DNA of 48,957 nt, from positions 1-48,957 of the forward strand of contig CALQHT020000006.1 of the NCBI GenBank assembly GCA_943330455.2. The letters are read 5' to 3'. Positions within the stretch are counted from its first letter, which is position 1. The number at the start of each line of letters is the position of its first letter. The notes under the pieces are model-generated. The model saw only the letters and a program-made list of their open reading frames with translations. It had not been told where the DNA came from and ran no database searches. The DNA comes from Nitrosovibrio sp. Nv4. GTDB taxonomy: Bacteria; Pseudomonadota; Alphaproteobacteria; Acetobacterales; Acetobacteraceae. Made by a program: the position numbers and the translations under genes. Positions 41,768 through 48,957 of the stretch are shown one piece after another.

Positions 41768-43543
41768 TCAGCCGGTTCGTACCACTCCCCCTTCGGCGGC
41801 GCCGCGAGAAAGCCAGTTGGTGCACGTGATCAGGACGGCGAGCAGTGCCATCTGCACCAGGCTGAACGCCGCGGTGATGCCGATGTTGCCGCCCTCGTAA
41901 TAGCCCAGAAGCTGCACCGCCATGACCATGGTGCCGCTGGAATAGAGGAACAGGGACGATCCCAGTTCCCTTATCGCCAGAATGAACAGCAGGGTCATGC
42001 CGGCAACGACGCCGGGACGCGCCAGCGGCAGGACGATGGTGCCGATGGTGCCCAGCATGCCGCGGCCGCAGATCCAGGCGGCTTCCTCCAATTCCTTGTG
42101 GAGTTGCATCAGAGATGTGGACAGCGCCTTCACGGTGTCGGGCAGGAAGCGGGCGACGAAGGCCAGCGCGAGGATCCAGAACGTGCCGTAAAGCCCGCCG
42201 GGCAGGCCGATCCAGGCCCAGAGATAGGCGACGCCGATCACAAGGCCGGGAATGGCAACGGGGATCGTGGTGATGATGTCGATGATGCGCCGGCCGGGGG
42301 TTTGCGTGCGGGTGATCGTGTAGCCGATGGCGAAGGACAGGATGCCGCCGATGATGGCCGTCAGCACGCCAACATACATCGAGTTGTAGATCGATTGCAG
42401 GGTCAGCGGGTTGTCGAACATCTTGTTGAAGTGGATCCAACTATACTGGGTCATGTCGAACAGCGCCGGAATGTCGCGGATGAACATGAATTTCCGGAAC
42501 GCCGCAACGGTCAGCGCCAGGGTCGGCAGGATCACGACCACGAATATGTAGACGATCGCCAGCCCCAGGGTCAGGAATCGCCATGGCCCCAGGTTCAGCG
42601 CCCTCGGCCGGAACGCCTTGCCGGCAACCGTGGTGTAGCTGCGTCCGGAGATCGCCTTCTGCTGCAAATAGACCAGGAACCCGGTGACGATCATCAGGAT
42701 CACGGCGACCGAGGCCGCGGTGTTGTATTGCGGCGGCGACCAGGCGGTCAGCGCAAAGATATAGGTGGTCAGCACCGGGATATTGGCCGGCGAGCCCAGC
42801 ACCGCGGGTATGCCGTAGATGCCGAGCATGATGATGAAGGAGAGGAGCATGCCGGCGATGATGGCGGGCATGATCAGGGGGAAGGTGACGGTCGCCATGG
42901 TGCGGGTCGCGCTGGCGCCCGAGATTTCGGCGGCTTCCTCCAGCGACGGGTCCATGTTGCGCAGCGCGGCGGCGGTGAACATGTAGACATAGGGCGCGTA
43001 GTAGATGCCGAAGACGAAGATCATGCCCGTCATCGAGTAGAGATCGATCCGGATCGGCAGCCCCATCTTTGACATGATCAGATTGATCAGCCCGGTCTTG
43101 GGCGAGCCTAGGATCGCCCAGGCGACTCCGGCGACCAGGGGCGGCACGAACAAAGGCAACATGCCGGCGCTGGCGATCAGGGCCTTGCAGGGCGTGTTGG
43201 TGCGCACCACCACCCAGGCGAAGGACAGGCCGATGAAGACGGCGACGATGGTGCCGCCTCCACAGGCGATCAGGGAGTTGAGCAGGGCGCCCGCGACATT
43301 CGGGTTGGCGGCGACGGTCAGGAAGTTGGCGATCGACAGGTCGGACAACTGGTAGCCGTCGACCACGGGATTGACGTTGGTCAGGGCGCCGATCAGCAGC
43401 ATGGATGTCGGGTAGATGATGAGGAATGAGAGCACGGCCAGCAGCAGAGCCGCCCAGGCCCATGGCAACCAGCGATGCGACCGCGACGCGTGTGGGTTCG
43501 TCTTTGCTCCGCCCATGGCGAGGCTGGTCGCCTGTGCGTCCAC
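41768..43543 (-). CDS. Fused ABC transporter permease (FbpB/ThiP type), 591 aa
   Basis: An inner-membrane channel protein with two permease modules in one chain, giving about twelve helices, so one gene supplies both halves of the pore. Two EAA loops mark them: EEAAEISGASATRTMATVTF (near 205) and EEAAWICGRGMLGTIGTIVL (near 500). The GTG start at 43543 has GGGAGG about eight bases upstream. Length and form match iron(III)- or thiamine-type permeases. It heads the operon permease, receptor 1, receptor 2, ATPase. Substrate uncertain; ferric chelates, polyamines and small phosphonates are all handled by this class. Confidence 0.93.
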   Translation of the reverse strand: MDAQATSLAMGGAKTNPHASRSHRWLPWAWAALLLAVLSFLIIYPTSMLLIGALTNVNPVVDGYQLSDLSIANFLTVAANPNVAGALLNSLIACGGGTIVAVFIGLSFAWVVVRTNTPCKALIASAGMLPLFVPPLVAGVAWAILGSPKTGLINLIMSKMGLPIRIDLYSMTGMIFVFGIYYAPYVYMFTAAALRNMDPSLEEAAEISGASATRTMATVTFPLIMPAIIAGMLLSFIIMLGIYGIPAVLGSPANIPVLTTYIFALTAWSPPQYNTAASVAVILMIVTGFLVYLQQKAISGRSYTTVAGKAFRPRALNLGPWRFLTLGLAIVYIFVVVILPTLALTVAAFRKFMFIRDIPALFDMTQYSWIHFNKMFDNPLTLQSIYNSMYVGVLTAIIGGILSFAIGYTITRTQTPGRRIIDIITTIPVAIPGLVIGVAYLWAWIGLPGGLYGTFWILALAFVARFLPDTVKALSTSLMQLHKELEEAAWICGRGMLGTIGTIVLPLARPGVVAGMTLLFILAIRELGSSLFLYSSGTMVMAVQLLGYYEGGNIGITAAFSLVQMALLAVLITCTNWLSRGAAEGGVVRTG

Positions 43544-43905
43544 CCGGTTTCCTCCCTGTCAGAGGGGGCAAACTGTCACAGGGGTGGTGTCGATGGCAAT
43601 GCGGTGTGTTGGTGTGGGGTGTCGTGGCGGGGATCGCGATCCCGGTGTCCGCCTTGCTCAGGTGAGGGGAGAAAGCCTTGGGGCGCTGCCCCAAACCCCG
43701 CGACAGCTTTGCCCTTCGAACCCCCCAAGGCTGGGCCTTGGTGGGGGTCGAGGGGGCAAAGCCCCTCGCGGGGTTTGGGGCAGCACCCCAAGGCTTTCTC
43801 CCCTCACCCGATCAACCCTGTCCGTCGAGCAGGACCGCATTGCCGTACAGACGAGCATCCGGTAGTGTCTACACGCATACACGACAGGAGGTCCGTGGGG
43901 ACATC
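43544..43905. other. Divergent spacer between the ABC operon and vapBC
   Basis: About 360 bases; it holds the family C inverted repeat (43662-43807) and presumably promoters for both divergent operons. No gene is seen. Confidence 0.6.
43662..43807. repeat. Long inverted repeat, family C, upstream of vapBC
   Basis: Outer arms of 42 bases (43662-43703 and 43766-43807) match with a single mismatch: GTGAGGGGAGAAAGCCTTGG, then GGCGCTGCCCCAAACCCCGC. The inner part pairs further (CAGCTTTGCCC... with GGGCAAAGC). The whole 146 bases could fold into one long stem. Confidence 0.92.
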
Positions 43906-44145
43906 ATGCCGCTGAACATCCGCAGCGATACCGTCAATGCCCTGGCCGAACGCCTGGCCGCGCGCAAGAATATCAACAAGACCGAGGCCGTGCGGCTCGC
44001 GCTCACGCACGAGTTGCGCCGCCTGGATGAAGCCGTGCCGCTGCGGGAGCGGCTGCGTCCCTTGCAGGAACGCGTGCTGGCCCGCCCGGCGACGGGACTA
44101 GAGGCGGACAAGGCATTCTATGACGAGCTGAGCGGCGATCCGTGA
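43906..44145 (+). CDS. vapB: VapB-type antitoxin, 79 aa
   Basis: A small DNA-binding antitoxin of the Rv0623/PSK type. MPLNIRSDTVNALAERLAAR and KNINKTEAVRLALTHELRRL form the ribbon-helix-helix-like N-terminus; the C-terminus (LRPLQERVLARPATGLEADK) should wrap the toxin. The ATG at 43906 has GGGG five bases upstream. Its stop overlaps the GTG of the PIN-domain toxin gene by four bases, the classic arrangement. It is expected to bind its own promoter between 43808 and 43905. Confidence 0.92.
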   Translation: MPLNIRSDTVNALAERLAARKNINKTEAVRLALTHELRRLDEAVPLRERLRPLQERVLARPATGLEADKAFYDELSGDP

Positions 44146-44555
44146 CGTTCGTCGATGCCTCGGCGATCGTTGCCATCCTGACCCGCGAACCCGAAGCCGA
44201 CCTGTTGGCGGACACGCTGGAGGCGGCTCATGATCCGATCACCTCCCCGATCGCGGTGTTCGAGGCCGCGCTGGGGCTCCGCCGCAAGCGGCATGCGAGC
44301 GTGGAGGAAGCCCGGGTGGATGTGTCGGACTTCCTGACATTGGCTGGCGTTGCAACGGTGCCCATCACCGCGCTCGACGCGGAAACGGCGTTGGACGCCT
44401 TCGCCCGGTATGGCAAGGGCACCGGTCATCCCGCGCAACTGAACCTGGGGGACTGCTTCGCCTATGCCGTCGCGCGGAACCGGCGGACCTCGCTGCTGTT
44501 TAAGGGGGACGATTTCACCAAGACGGATATCGCATCGCCCTCGGGCGCTGGATGA
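44142..44555 (+). CDS. vapC: VapC-type PIN-domain ribonuclease toxin, 137 aa
   Basis: A Mg-dependent RNase of the PIN family that cleaves RNA (in studied cases tRNA or rRNA) when freed of its antitoxin. The acidic site is complete: D5 (FVDASAIVAIL), E41 (SPIAVFEAAL), D104 (NLGDCFAYAVA) and D123/D124 (KGDDFTKTDI). The start is GTG, overlapping the vapB stop. Length and motifs are typical for the VapC branch that pairs with Rv0623-like antitoxins. Confidence 0.95.
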   Translation: MTFVDASAIVAILTREPEADLLADTLEAAHDPITSPIAVFEAALGLRRKRHASVEEARVDVSDFLTLAGVATVPITALDAETALDAFARYGKGTGHPAQLNLGDCFAYAVARNRRTSLLFKGDDFTKTDIASPSGAG

Positions 44556-44573
44556 CGCGATTTTCGACTCGGG

Positions 44574-44942
44574 TCACGGAACGTGGGCATCCGGAAAGGC
44601 CTGTTCATAGGCGGCCGGCTTGAAGCCGACCAGCAGGTCCTCGCCCCGGTCCAACACCGGCCGCTTAATCATGGACGGTTGGGCCAGCATCAGACCGATC
44701 GCCTTTGCCGCGTCCAGATTGTCCCGGTCCTCCGGCGGCAGCTTGCGGAAAGTGGTCCCGGATCGGTTCAGCAGCGTTTCCCACCCCACCCGACCGACCC
44801 AGGCTTCCAAATCGGCGCGCCCGATACCCGCGACCTTGTAGTCATGGAAGGCGTAGGCAACCCCGTGCTCGTCTAGCCAGGTCCGGGCCTTCTTCATCGT
44901 GTCGCAGGCCTTGATGCCGTAGAGGGTGACGGATGCCGGCAT
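44574..44942 (-). CDS. ArsC-family reductase-like protein (YffB/Spx type), 122 aa
   Basis: A thioredoxin-fold protein of the ArsC/Spx/YffB group. The start MPASVTLYGIKACDTMKKAR has a single conserved Cys (C13) and no CXXC, as in YffB. VAYAFHDYKVAGIGRADLEA, LLNRSGTTFRKLPPEDRDNL and PSMIKRPVLDRGEDLLVGF (containing the family Arg in KRPV) match the group. I took the ATG at 44942 with GGGA upstream; an ATG five codons earlier is possible. It follows the AHSA1-like gene by 95 bases on the same strand. Arsenate reductase activity is not implied; YffB-like proteins are thought to be glutathione-dependent thiol enzymes. Confidence 0.9.
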   Translation of the reverse strand: MPASVTLYGIKACDTMKKARTWLDEHGVAYAFHDYKVAGIGRADLEAWVGRVGWETLLNRSGTTFRKLPPEDRDNLDAAKAIGLMLAQPSMIKRPVLDRGEDLLVGFKPAAYEQAFPDAHVP

Positions 44943-45037
44943 CGTGATGGTTCCCATTCGATTGCAGGCAGCAACCATAGCGCCCCGACCCCAGGGGCGG
45001 GAAGCCGGCGGAGCGGTGGGTTCCGGCCCGCTGGTCG

Positions 45038-45505
45038 TTATGCGGAACGGCGCGCCTCGGCCTCGGCCAGTTCGGCCAACTGGTCGGCCACCTTTCCCCA
45101 GCCTGCCATGAAACCCATCTCCTCGTGCTGTTTGTGGGCCGCCTCGTCCCAATGCCGGGACCCTGCGCGATAACGCGTCCCAGTCCCCTCCGGCGTGAAC
45201 GTGAAGAAGCCCACCATGAACGGCGCCTGGGGGACCCAGCCAACCGTGAATGCGTTGGTGAAGACAATGCTCCGGTTGGGGATGACTTCCAGAACAACCC
45301 CTTCCATGTCGGAGATCTCACCGTTCGGCCCGGTCATGATCATCGCCGATCGCCCACCCGGGCGCATGTCGTTCTCGACGATCTTGGTGGTCCAGGGTTT
45401 CGGGGCCCACCATTCCTCCAATCGCTCGGTCCAGACCTTGAACACGGTTTCGGGGGACGCATCGATGTGACGCTCGATGGACAGTTCGAGGAGAGGCTGG
45501 GTCAT
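45038..45505 (-). CDS. SRPBCC/AHSA1-like protein, 155 aa
   Basis: A helix-grip (START/SRPBCC) ligand-binding protein of the Hsp90-ATPase-activator-like (AHSA1/YndB) group. Blocks: IERHIDASPETVFKVWT, EEWWAPKPWTTKIVENDMRP, and the closing MGFMAGWGKVADQLAEL (the G-W-x-x-x-x-x-x-L end helix). GGAAGGG precedes the ATG at 45505, which overlaps the stop of the VOC gene upstream (ATGA). In many bacteria, AHSA1-like genes travel with glyoxalase-like (VOC) genes and a small regulator, as here. No enzymatic role is established. Confidence 0.9.
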   Translation of the reverse strand: MTQPLLELSIERHIDASPETVFKVWTERLEEWWAPKPWTTKIVENDMRPGGRSAMIMTGPNGEISDMEGVVLEVIPNRSIVFTNAFTVGWVPQAPFMVGFFTFTPEGTGTRYRAGSRHWDEAAHKQHEEMGFMAGWGKVADQLAELAEAEARRSA

Positions 45506-45984
45506 TGCGTTTTCCCTTCCATGGCCGCGCGCATGGCGGCGAGATCGAGTTTCTTCATGGTCATCATGGCCTGCATCGCCCGTCCGGCCCGCGTCGGATC
45601 CGGATCGGACATCAACTCGCCCAGCCCATCGGGCACGACTTGCCAGGACACGCCGAAGCGGTCCTTCAACCAGCCGCAACGCCCCTCCTGCCCGCCATCG
45701 GCGACCAGGGTGTCCCAATAGCGGTCCACCTCGGCGGCATCCTTGCAGGGGATGGACAGCGATATGGCCTCGGTGAACGGAAATTGCGGCCCGCCGTTCA
45801 ACGCCTGGAAGCGTTGGCCGAACAGGCGGAATTCCACCATCAGCGCGGTTCCAGGCGGGAAAGGCGCGCCGGCGCCATAGCGGGAGATTTTGTCGATGGC
45901 CGCATCAGGGAAAACCGAAACATAGAAATCCGCGGCCGCTTCCGCCTGGCCGTCGAACCACAAACAGGGTGCGATGTGGGACAT
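45502..45984 (-). CDS. VOC-family protein, PhnB/YjdN-like, 160 aa
   Basis: A vicinal-oxygen-chelate fold protein of the PhnB/YjdN-like branch. It opens MSHIAPCLWFDGQAEAAADF and YVSVFPDAAI and continues VEFRLFGQRFQALNGGPQFP, FTEAISLSIPCKDAAEVDRY and GWLKDRFGVSWQVVPDGLGE, all usual for this branch. Members resemble glyoxalase, but metal and activity are unproven. Its stop overlaps the AHSA1-like start, and it begins nine bases after the upstream two-domain VOC gene, so the genes form one operon. Confidence 0.92.
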   Translation of the reverse strand: MSHIAPCLWFDGQAEAAADFYVSVFPDAAIDKISRYGAGAPFPPGTALMVEFRLFGQRFQALNGGPQFPFTEAISLSIPCKDAAEVDRYWDTLVADGGQEGRCGWLKDRFGVSWQVVPDGLGELMSDPDPTRAGRAMQAMMTMKKLDLAAMRAAMEGKTQ

Positions 45985-45993
45985 GGCGCCGGC

Positions 45994-46779
45994 TCAGCCC
46001 TTGTTCGCGGCAACGAGCGCGAACATCGCGCCTTGCGGGTCGCGGCCCTGCAGGATCCAGTTGTTTCCCGGCACCTCGTGCGGTTCCAGCAGCACGGTCC
46101 CTCCCGCCGTTTCAACCCGGGCCCGAGCGGCCTGGATGTCGTCGACGTTGAAGTAATAGAGCCAGATGGGGCGCGGAAAATCGGGGCTGTTCATCATGCC
46201 GCCAATGGCCTCGGCCCCCGTCTCTGGACCGAACAGGAGATAGGTGCCCAGCGGCCCCATATCCATCGCCGAGGATTTGGCCCAGCCGAATTGCGTTCCA
46301 TAGAAATTGAGCGCGGCTTCCCAATCGGTGGTGTGCAGTTCGTGCCATCCGCCATGCCCCGGCTTGCCTGGCGCGAAGGACGGGCTGGGACCGTGGCAGT
46401 CGCTGGCCGGCGTCATCACATAGATCGCGGCGCCCTGCGGATCGGCGATCATCGCCATGCGGCCAACGGACGGAATATCGGTTGGGGGCATGTATGACGT
46501 GCCGCCAGCCTGGGTGATCCGGGCGACACTGTCATCGACATCCGCAACGTTGACATAGCCGAACCATCCCGGGCGCATGCCGTTCGCCGCCGCGTCGGAG
46601 GGGATGGCCATCAACCCGCCAACGTGCTCGCCGCCCGCGGACAACAGGCGGTAGTCCATGCCGGGCTGGCCGCTGTCCTGCACCGACCAACCCACCACCG
46701 CGCCATAGAACCGGGTGGCGGCATCGAGGTCGGTCGTCATCAACTCGTACCAAATGAAACTGGAAGGCGTGCCTGACAT
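45994..46779 (-). CDS. Two-domain VOC-family (glyoxalase-like) protein, 261 aa
   Basis: Two glyoxalase-like modules in tandem: residues about 5-125 (FIWYELMTTDLDAATRFYGA, GWFGYVNVADVDDSV, ADPQGAAIYVM) and about 140-261 (HGGWHELHTTDWEAALNFYG, GGTVLLEPHEVPGNNW, RDPQGAMFALV). The W-x-E-L-x-T-x-D start of each half is typical of the CFP32/hydroxylase-like VOC group. AAAGGA is the ribosome binding site. It is the second gene of the operon, 13 bases after the TetR gene. A role in removing reactive carbonyls or antibiotics is possible but unproven. Confidence 0.92.
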   Translation of the reverse strand: MSGTPSSFIWYELMTTDLDAATRFYGAVVGWSVQDSGQPGMDYRLLSAGGEHVGGLMAIPSDAAANGMRPGWFGYVNVADVDDSVARITQAGGTSYMPPTDIPSVGRMAMIADPQGAAIYVMTPASDCHGPSPSFAPGKPGHGGWHELHTTDWEAALNFYGTQFGWAKSSAMDMGPLGTYLLFGPETGAEAIGGMMNSPDFPRPIWLYYFNVDDIQAARARVETAGGTVLLEPHEVPGNNWILQGRDPQGAMFALVAANKG

Positions 46780-46792
46780 CCTGTGCGTCCTT

Positions 46793-47416
46793 TCAGGGTT
46801 GGGGGATGCGAAACAACAAACCGAAATAGGCCTTGAGATGGCCGACACTGTCCCGCGCCACCTCCGGCCCGCCGCGTGCCTTTGCGAGAATGAACGCGCC
46901 TTGCAGAACCGCCTGGGTGTGCAGCGCCAGTGATTGCGGGGATATTCCGGCCACGCCGCGTTGTTCCATGGCCGCGGCGATATCCGCCTCCAACGTGCGG
47001 GCATGGTCGGAAATACAGGTGTTGCAGGCGTCCCGGATCGCGGGGCTGAGGACGAAAGCCTCCTGCACCATGGTGCCGGCCAGGCAAGTAAACGCCTCCA
47101 CCGGGCCGGTCAGCAGATCGGCGCGGAAATCGATGTAGCCCAGCACGCGATCCAATGGATCGGGCAGGTCGTGGTAGGGCGCGGCGGCAAACAATACGCC
47201 GGTGATGTCCGACCAGTACTCGGCGGCGGCGACGCCCAGCGCTTCCTTGCTGGCGAAATGGTGGAAGAACGCCCCCTTGGTCACGCCGGCCGCCGAACAG
47301 AGGTCGTCGACCGACGTGCCGTTATAGCCCTTGGCGCGAATAACCGCGATTGCCGCCTGAAGCAGTTTGGCTGCGGCGTTGGCGGGTTTGCCTTGCGGGG
47401 TGGGCGGGTTGGGCAT
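46793..47416 (-). CDS. TetR-family transcriptional regulator, 207 aa
   Basis: The first gene of the VOC/AHSA1 operon. Helix-turn-helix region AAKLLQAAIAVIRAKGYNGT then VDDLCSAAGVTKGAFFHHFA (about residues 15-53), a very typical TetR N-terminus (the KGAFFHHF variant). The C-terminal domain contains MVQEAFVLSPAIRDACNTCI with two Cys. I use the ATG at 47416; an upstream in-frame start at 47452 would lie past the operator and is unlikely. No clear Shine-Dalgarno is seen, so the mRNA may be nearly leaderless. A 22-bp palindrome lies 10 bases upstream, so autoregulation is very likely. Confidence 0.92.
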   Translation of the reverse strand: MPNPPTPQGKPANAAAKLLQAAIAVIRAKGYNGTSVDDLCSAAGVTKGAFFHHFASKEALGVAAAEYWSDITGVLFAAAPYHDLPDPLDRVLGYIDFRADLLTGPVEAFTCLAGTMVQEAFVLSPAIRDACNTCISDHARTLEADIAAAMEQRGVAGISPQSLALHTQAVLQGAFILAKARGGPEVARDSVGHLKAYFGLLFRIPQP

Positions 47417-47425
47417 GGGGTGAAA

Positions 47426-47447
47426 ACATACCAACCGGTTGGTATGT
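47426..47447. promoter_or_regulatory. Perfect 22-bp TetR-type operator
   Basis: The half-site ACATACCAACC is followed exactly by its reverse complement GGTTGGTATGT. It is directly upstream of the TetR gene and is almost certainly its operator. The half-site shares TACCAA with the operator near 35051. Confidence 0.88.
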
Positions 47448-47891
47448 GTCAATCAGCAAGATAGCGACCTCTCCAAGCACGACGAGGCGTGCCTCGGGGG
47501 ATCGGTCATCACCGCCTCCGCCTGCTGGGCACAGCCGATATTTCCATCGACGCGGCCCAACCGGACCAGCTTCATGGACCTGAAAAATGGCACCCGAAGC
47601 CGGTCGAAGTCCGCACCGACCCCAACTGGTCTGAGTAATTTCCGGTCCTACCTGAGCCGCCCCGGCACCGGTATGTTTCTGACTGTCCTGCCGCGGCCAA
47701 AGCCCGCCCTTTGAGAATGCCATCGTGTCCATCAGGTCTAATGCACTCCCACACCGATGACGCCGCTTCGCTTTCAGGGGCTACGCCTGCCAGGCGCCCA
47801 GCAATATCGCTCCCGAAAGGCGCCATGGCCCCGGACGGACACCAACGCCCGAGGTCATCCCTCCTCCTCGGCCAACGCTCGGCGGTTCACG
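47448..47891. other. Intergenic region without recognisable gene
   Basis: About 440 bases between the TetR operator and the nitroreductase-like start. Open frames exist on both strands, but none has a good ribosome binding site or a recognised product. It should contain promoters for both divergent genes; it could include the remnant of a lost gene. Confidence 0.5.
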
Positions 47892-48957
47892 GTGACGACA
47901 AAACGGACCCTATTGATTGGCGGCGGGGCGCTGGCTGTTGCCGGCGCGGGCGCAACCTACGCGGCGGTGCGCGGCATGGGGTCTCTCGACGACTATGAGG
48001 CCTCGGTCGCCGCGATACGGGCCGCATTGGCTCAGACACCGGATATCCGCGAATTGGCCCGGTTCGCCGCTCTCGCCGCGAACAGCCACAACACGCAGCC
48101 ATGGAAATTTCGCTCCAGTGCCAACCGGATCGACATCCTTCCCGATTTTTCGCGACGGACGCCGGCGGTGGACCCGGACGATCACCACCTGTTCGTGAGC
48201 CTGGGCTGTGCCGCGGCAAACCTGGCTCTGGCGTGTCGAACCAAGGATCGGCCCGGAGCGCTTCATTTCGATCCGGCGGGCGATGGTGCGGTCGTGTTCG
48301 CGTCCGGCAACGGACCGCCGAAAGAGCCCGCCCTGTTCGACGCCATCGCCCGCCGTCAATCCAGTCGTACCGAATACGATGGCGCTCCCGTCAGCGCGTC
48401 CGATCTGCGCACGCTGACGGCGGCGGCGGCCGTCCCTGGCGTAGACCTGATCGTGATCACCGATCGGGCCCAGATCGACCGCATCGGCGAACTGGTCATT
48501 GCCGGCAACAGCGCGCAGATCGCCGACCCCGCGTTCGTGTGGGAACTCCGGTCCTGGCTGCGCTTCAGTCCTCGCCAGGCGATCGAGACGGGCGACGGCC
48601 TGTTCAGTGCCACCACCGGGAACCCTGCCCTTCCGGCCTGGCTGGGGCCGCATGTGTTCGACTGGATGTTTCGGGCCGAGACCGAGAACGCCAAATACGC
48701 CCGCCAGATCGCATCCACGCCGGCGATCGCGGTGTTCGCCTGCCAAAAGGAAGACCGAGCGCACTGGGTGCTGTGCGGGCAGGCCTGCCAGAGATTCGCA
48801 TTGCAGGCGACGGCGCTCGGTCTGCGCCATGCGTTCGTCAACCAACCCGTCGAAGTCGCGCGACTACGGCCGGAACTGGCGGTCTTGGTCGGCATACCGG
48901 GCCGCCGCCCAGACCTGGTGATGCGCTTCGGGCATGGTCCGGGAATGCCATATTCGG
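47892..48957 (+). CDS. Nitroreductase-like (Acg-type) protein with signal or anchor, 3' end outside the window
   Basis: The frame opens with GTG at 47892 and runs to the window edge (at least 355 residues). An N-terminal basic-hydrophobic segment (TTKRTLLIGGGALAVAGAGA) suggests a Tat-like signal or anchor; only one Arg is present next to Lys. The body fits the nitroreductase superfamily, Acg-like branch: FAALAANSHNTQPWKF (the NTQPW flavin-site motif), RRQSSRTEYDG, LVIAGNSAQIADPAFVWELR, and LCGQACQRFALQATALGLRH. Acg-type members may have lost normal flavin chemistry and can bind FMN. There is no Shine-Dalgarno of note, and the start could differ. Confidence 0.8.
   Translation, partial: MTTKRTLLIGGGALAVAGAGATYAAVRGMGSLDDYEASVAAIRAALAQTPDIRELARFAALAANSHNTQPWKFRSSANRIDILPDFSRRTPAVDPDDHHLFVSLGCAAANLALACRTKDRPGALHFDPAGDGAVVFASGNGPPKEPALFDAIARRQSSRTEYDGAPVSASDLRTLTAAAAVPGVDLIVITDRAQIDRIGELVIAGNSAQIADPAFVWELRSWLRFSPRQAIETGDGLFSATTGNPALPAWLGPHVFDWMFRAETENAKYARQIASTPAIAVFACQKEDRAHWVLCGQACQRFALQATALGLRHAFVNQPVEVARLRPELAVLVGIPGRRPDLVMRFGHGPGMPYS

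Noticed and set aside
47417-47452. Upstream start for the TetR gene at 47452
   Set aside because: Translation from there would put the operator palindrome inside the coding sequence; the ATG at 47416 fits the family N-terminus.
47464-47732. Transposase remnant on the minus strand
   Set aside because: No transposase motif, terminal repeat or target duplication could be recognised.
1-48957. tRNA and rRNA genes
   Set aside because: I looked for cloverleaf-like TTCGA arms and rRNA core motifs by eye; isolated GGTTCGAA strings (near 34192 and 38092) lack the paired arms.

Overview
This window reads as a chromosomal segment of a high-G+C, Gram-negative alphaproteobacterium, most likely of the Rhodospirillales/Acetobacteraceae type. 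The reasons are uniform high-G+C coding with Shine-Dalgarno sites, an HpnN-type hopanoid transporter, Tat-like signal sequences, a PEP-CTERM protein, and dispersed palindromes of the kind common in alphaproteobacteria. I found no rRNA, tRNA, CRISPR array, intact insertion sequence or replication origin. The genes are mostly metabolic and transport functions. Lineage is inferred from style, not from a marker gene.

Layout. 1-6.1 kb: a gene fragment running off the left edge, a 72-residue protein, an unknown membrane protein, a double-length acyl-CoA dehydrogenase and branched-chain aminotransferase IlvE. 6.3-9.7 kb: a LacI-family regulator and malate synthase G. 9.8-12.8 kb: a SIMPL-domain secreted protein, a TPR-glycosyltransferase and a membrane-anchored TPR protein. 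13.0-21.7 kb: a co-directional block with a sugar-type ABC importer (binding protein, two permeases, ATPase), an acyl-CoA carboxyltransferase and a double-length class III CoA-transferase. 21.9-22.9 kb: a family 2 glycosyltransferase in a lower-G+C patch. 23.1-24.7 kb: a PEP-CTERM vanadium haloperoxidase on the minus strand. 25.0-28.1 kb: a luciferase-like flavin oxidoreductase, an MFS transporter and an NTF2-fold protein. 28.1-29.3 kb: a gene-free stretch with two copies of a composite repeat and an A+T-richer core. 29.3-32.3 kb: hpnN overlapping a small secreted-protein gene. 32.3-34.2 kb: a ureohydrolase divergent from an arylamine N-acetyltransferase. 34.4-35.9 kb: a TetR regulator divergent from an SDR dehydrogenase, with a clear operator between them. 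36.1-38.0 kb: a family 4 glycosyltransferase and a small membrane protein. 38.5-43.5 kb: a second ABC importer with two tandem paralogous binding proteins, a fused permease and an ATPase. 43.9-44.6 kb: a VapBC toxin-antitoxin pair. 44.6-47.4 kb: a minus-strand stress or detoxification operon (TetR, two VOC proteins, an AHSA1-like protein, then an ArsC-like protein) with a 22-bp operator palindrome. 47.9 kb to the end: a nitroreductase-like protein that runs off the right edge.

Two themes stand out. One is CoA-ester metabolism beside transport: the first importer is followed on the same strand by an acyl-CoA carboxyltransferase and a fused CoA-transferase, and the window also has a fused acyl-CoA dehydrogenase and the glyoxylate-cycle enzyme malate synthase. 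This suggests uptake and CoA-dependent breakdown of an organic substrate, but the substrate cannot be read from the sequence. In both double-length enzymes one half appears to lack the usual catalytic residue. The other theme is several families of long inverted repeats in the spacers. One family has conserved flanks outside the palindrome and another has a conserved loop. I saw nothing that is clearly a new defence or mobile system; the repeats, the fused enzymes, the hpnN-coupled small gene and the PEP-CTERM haloperoxidase are the best leads.
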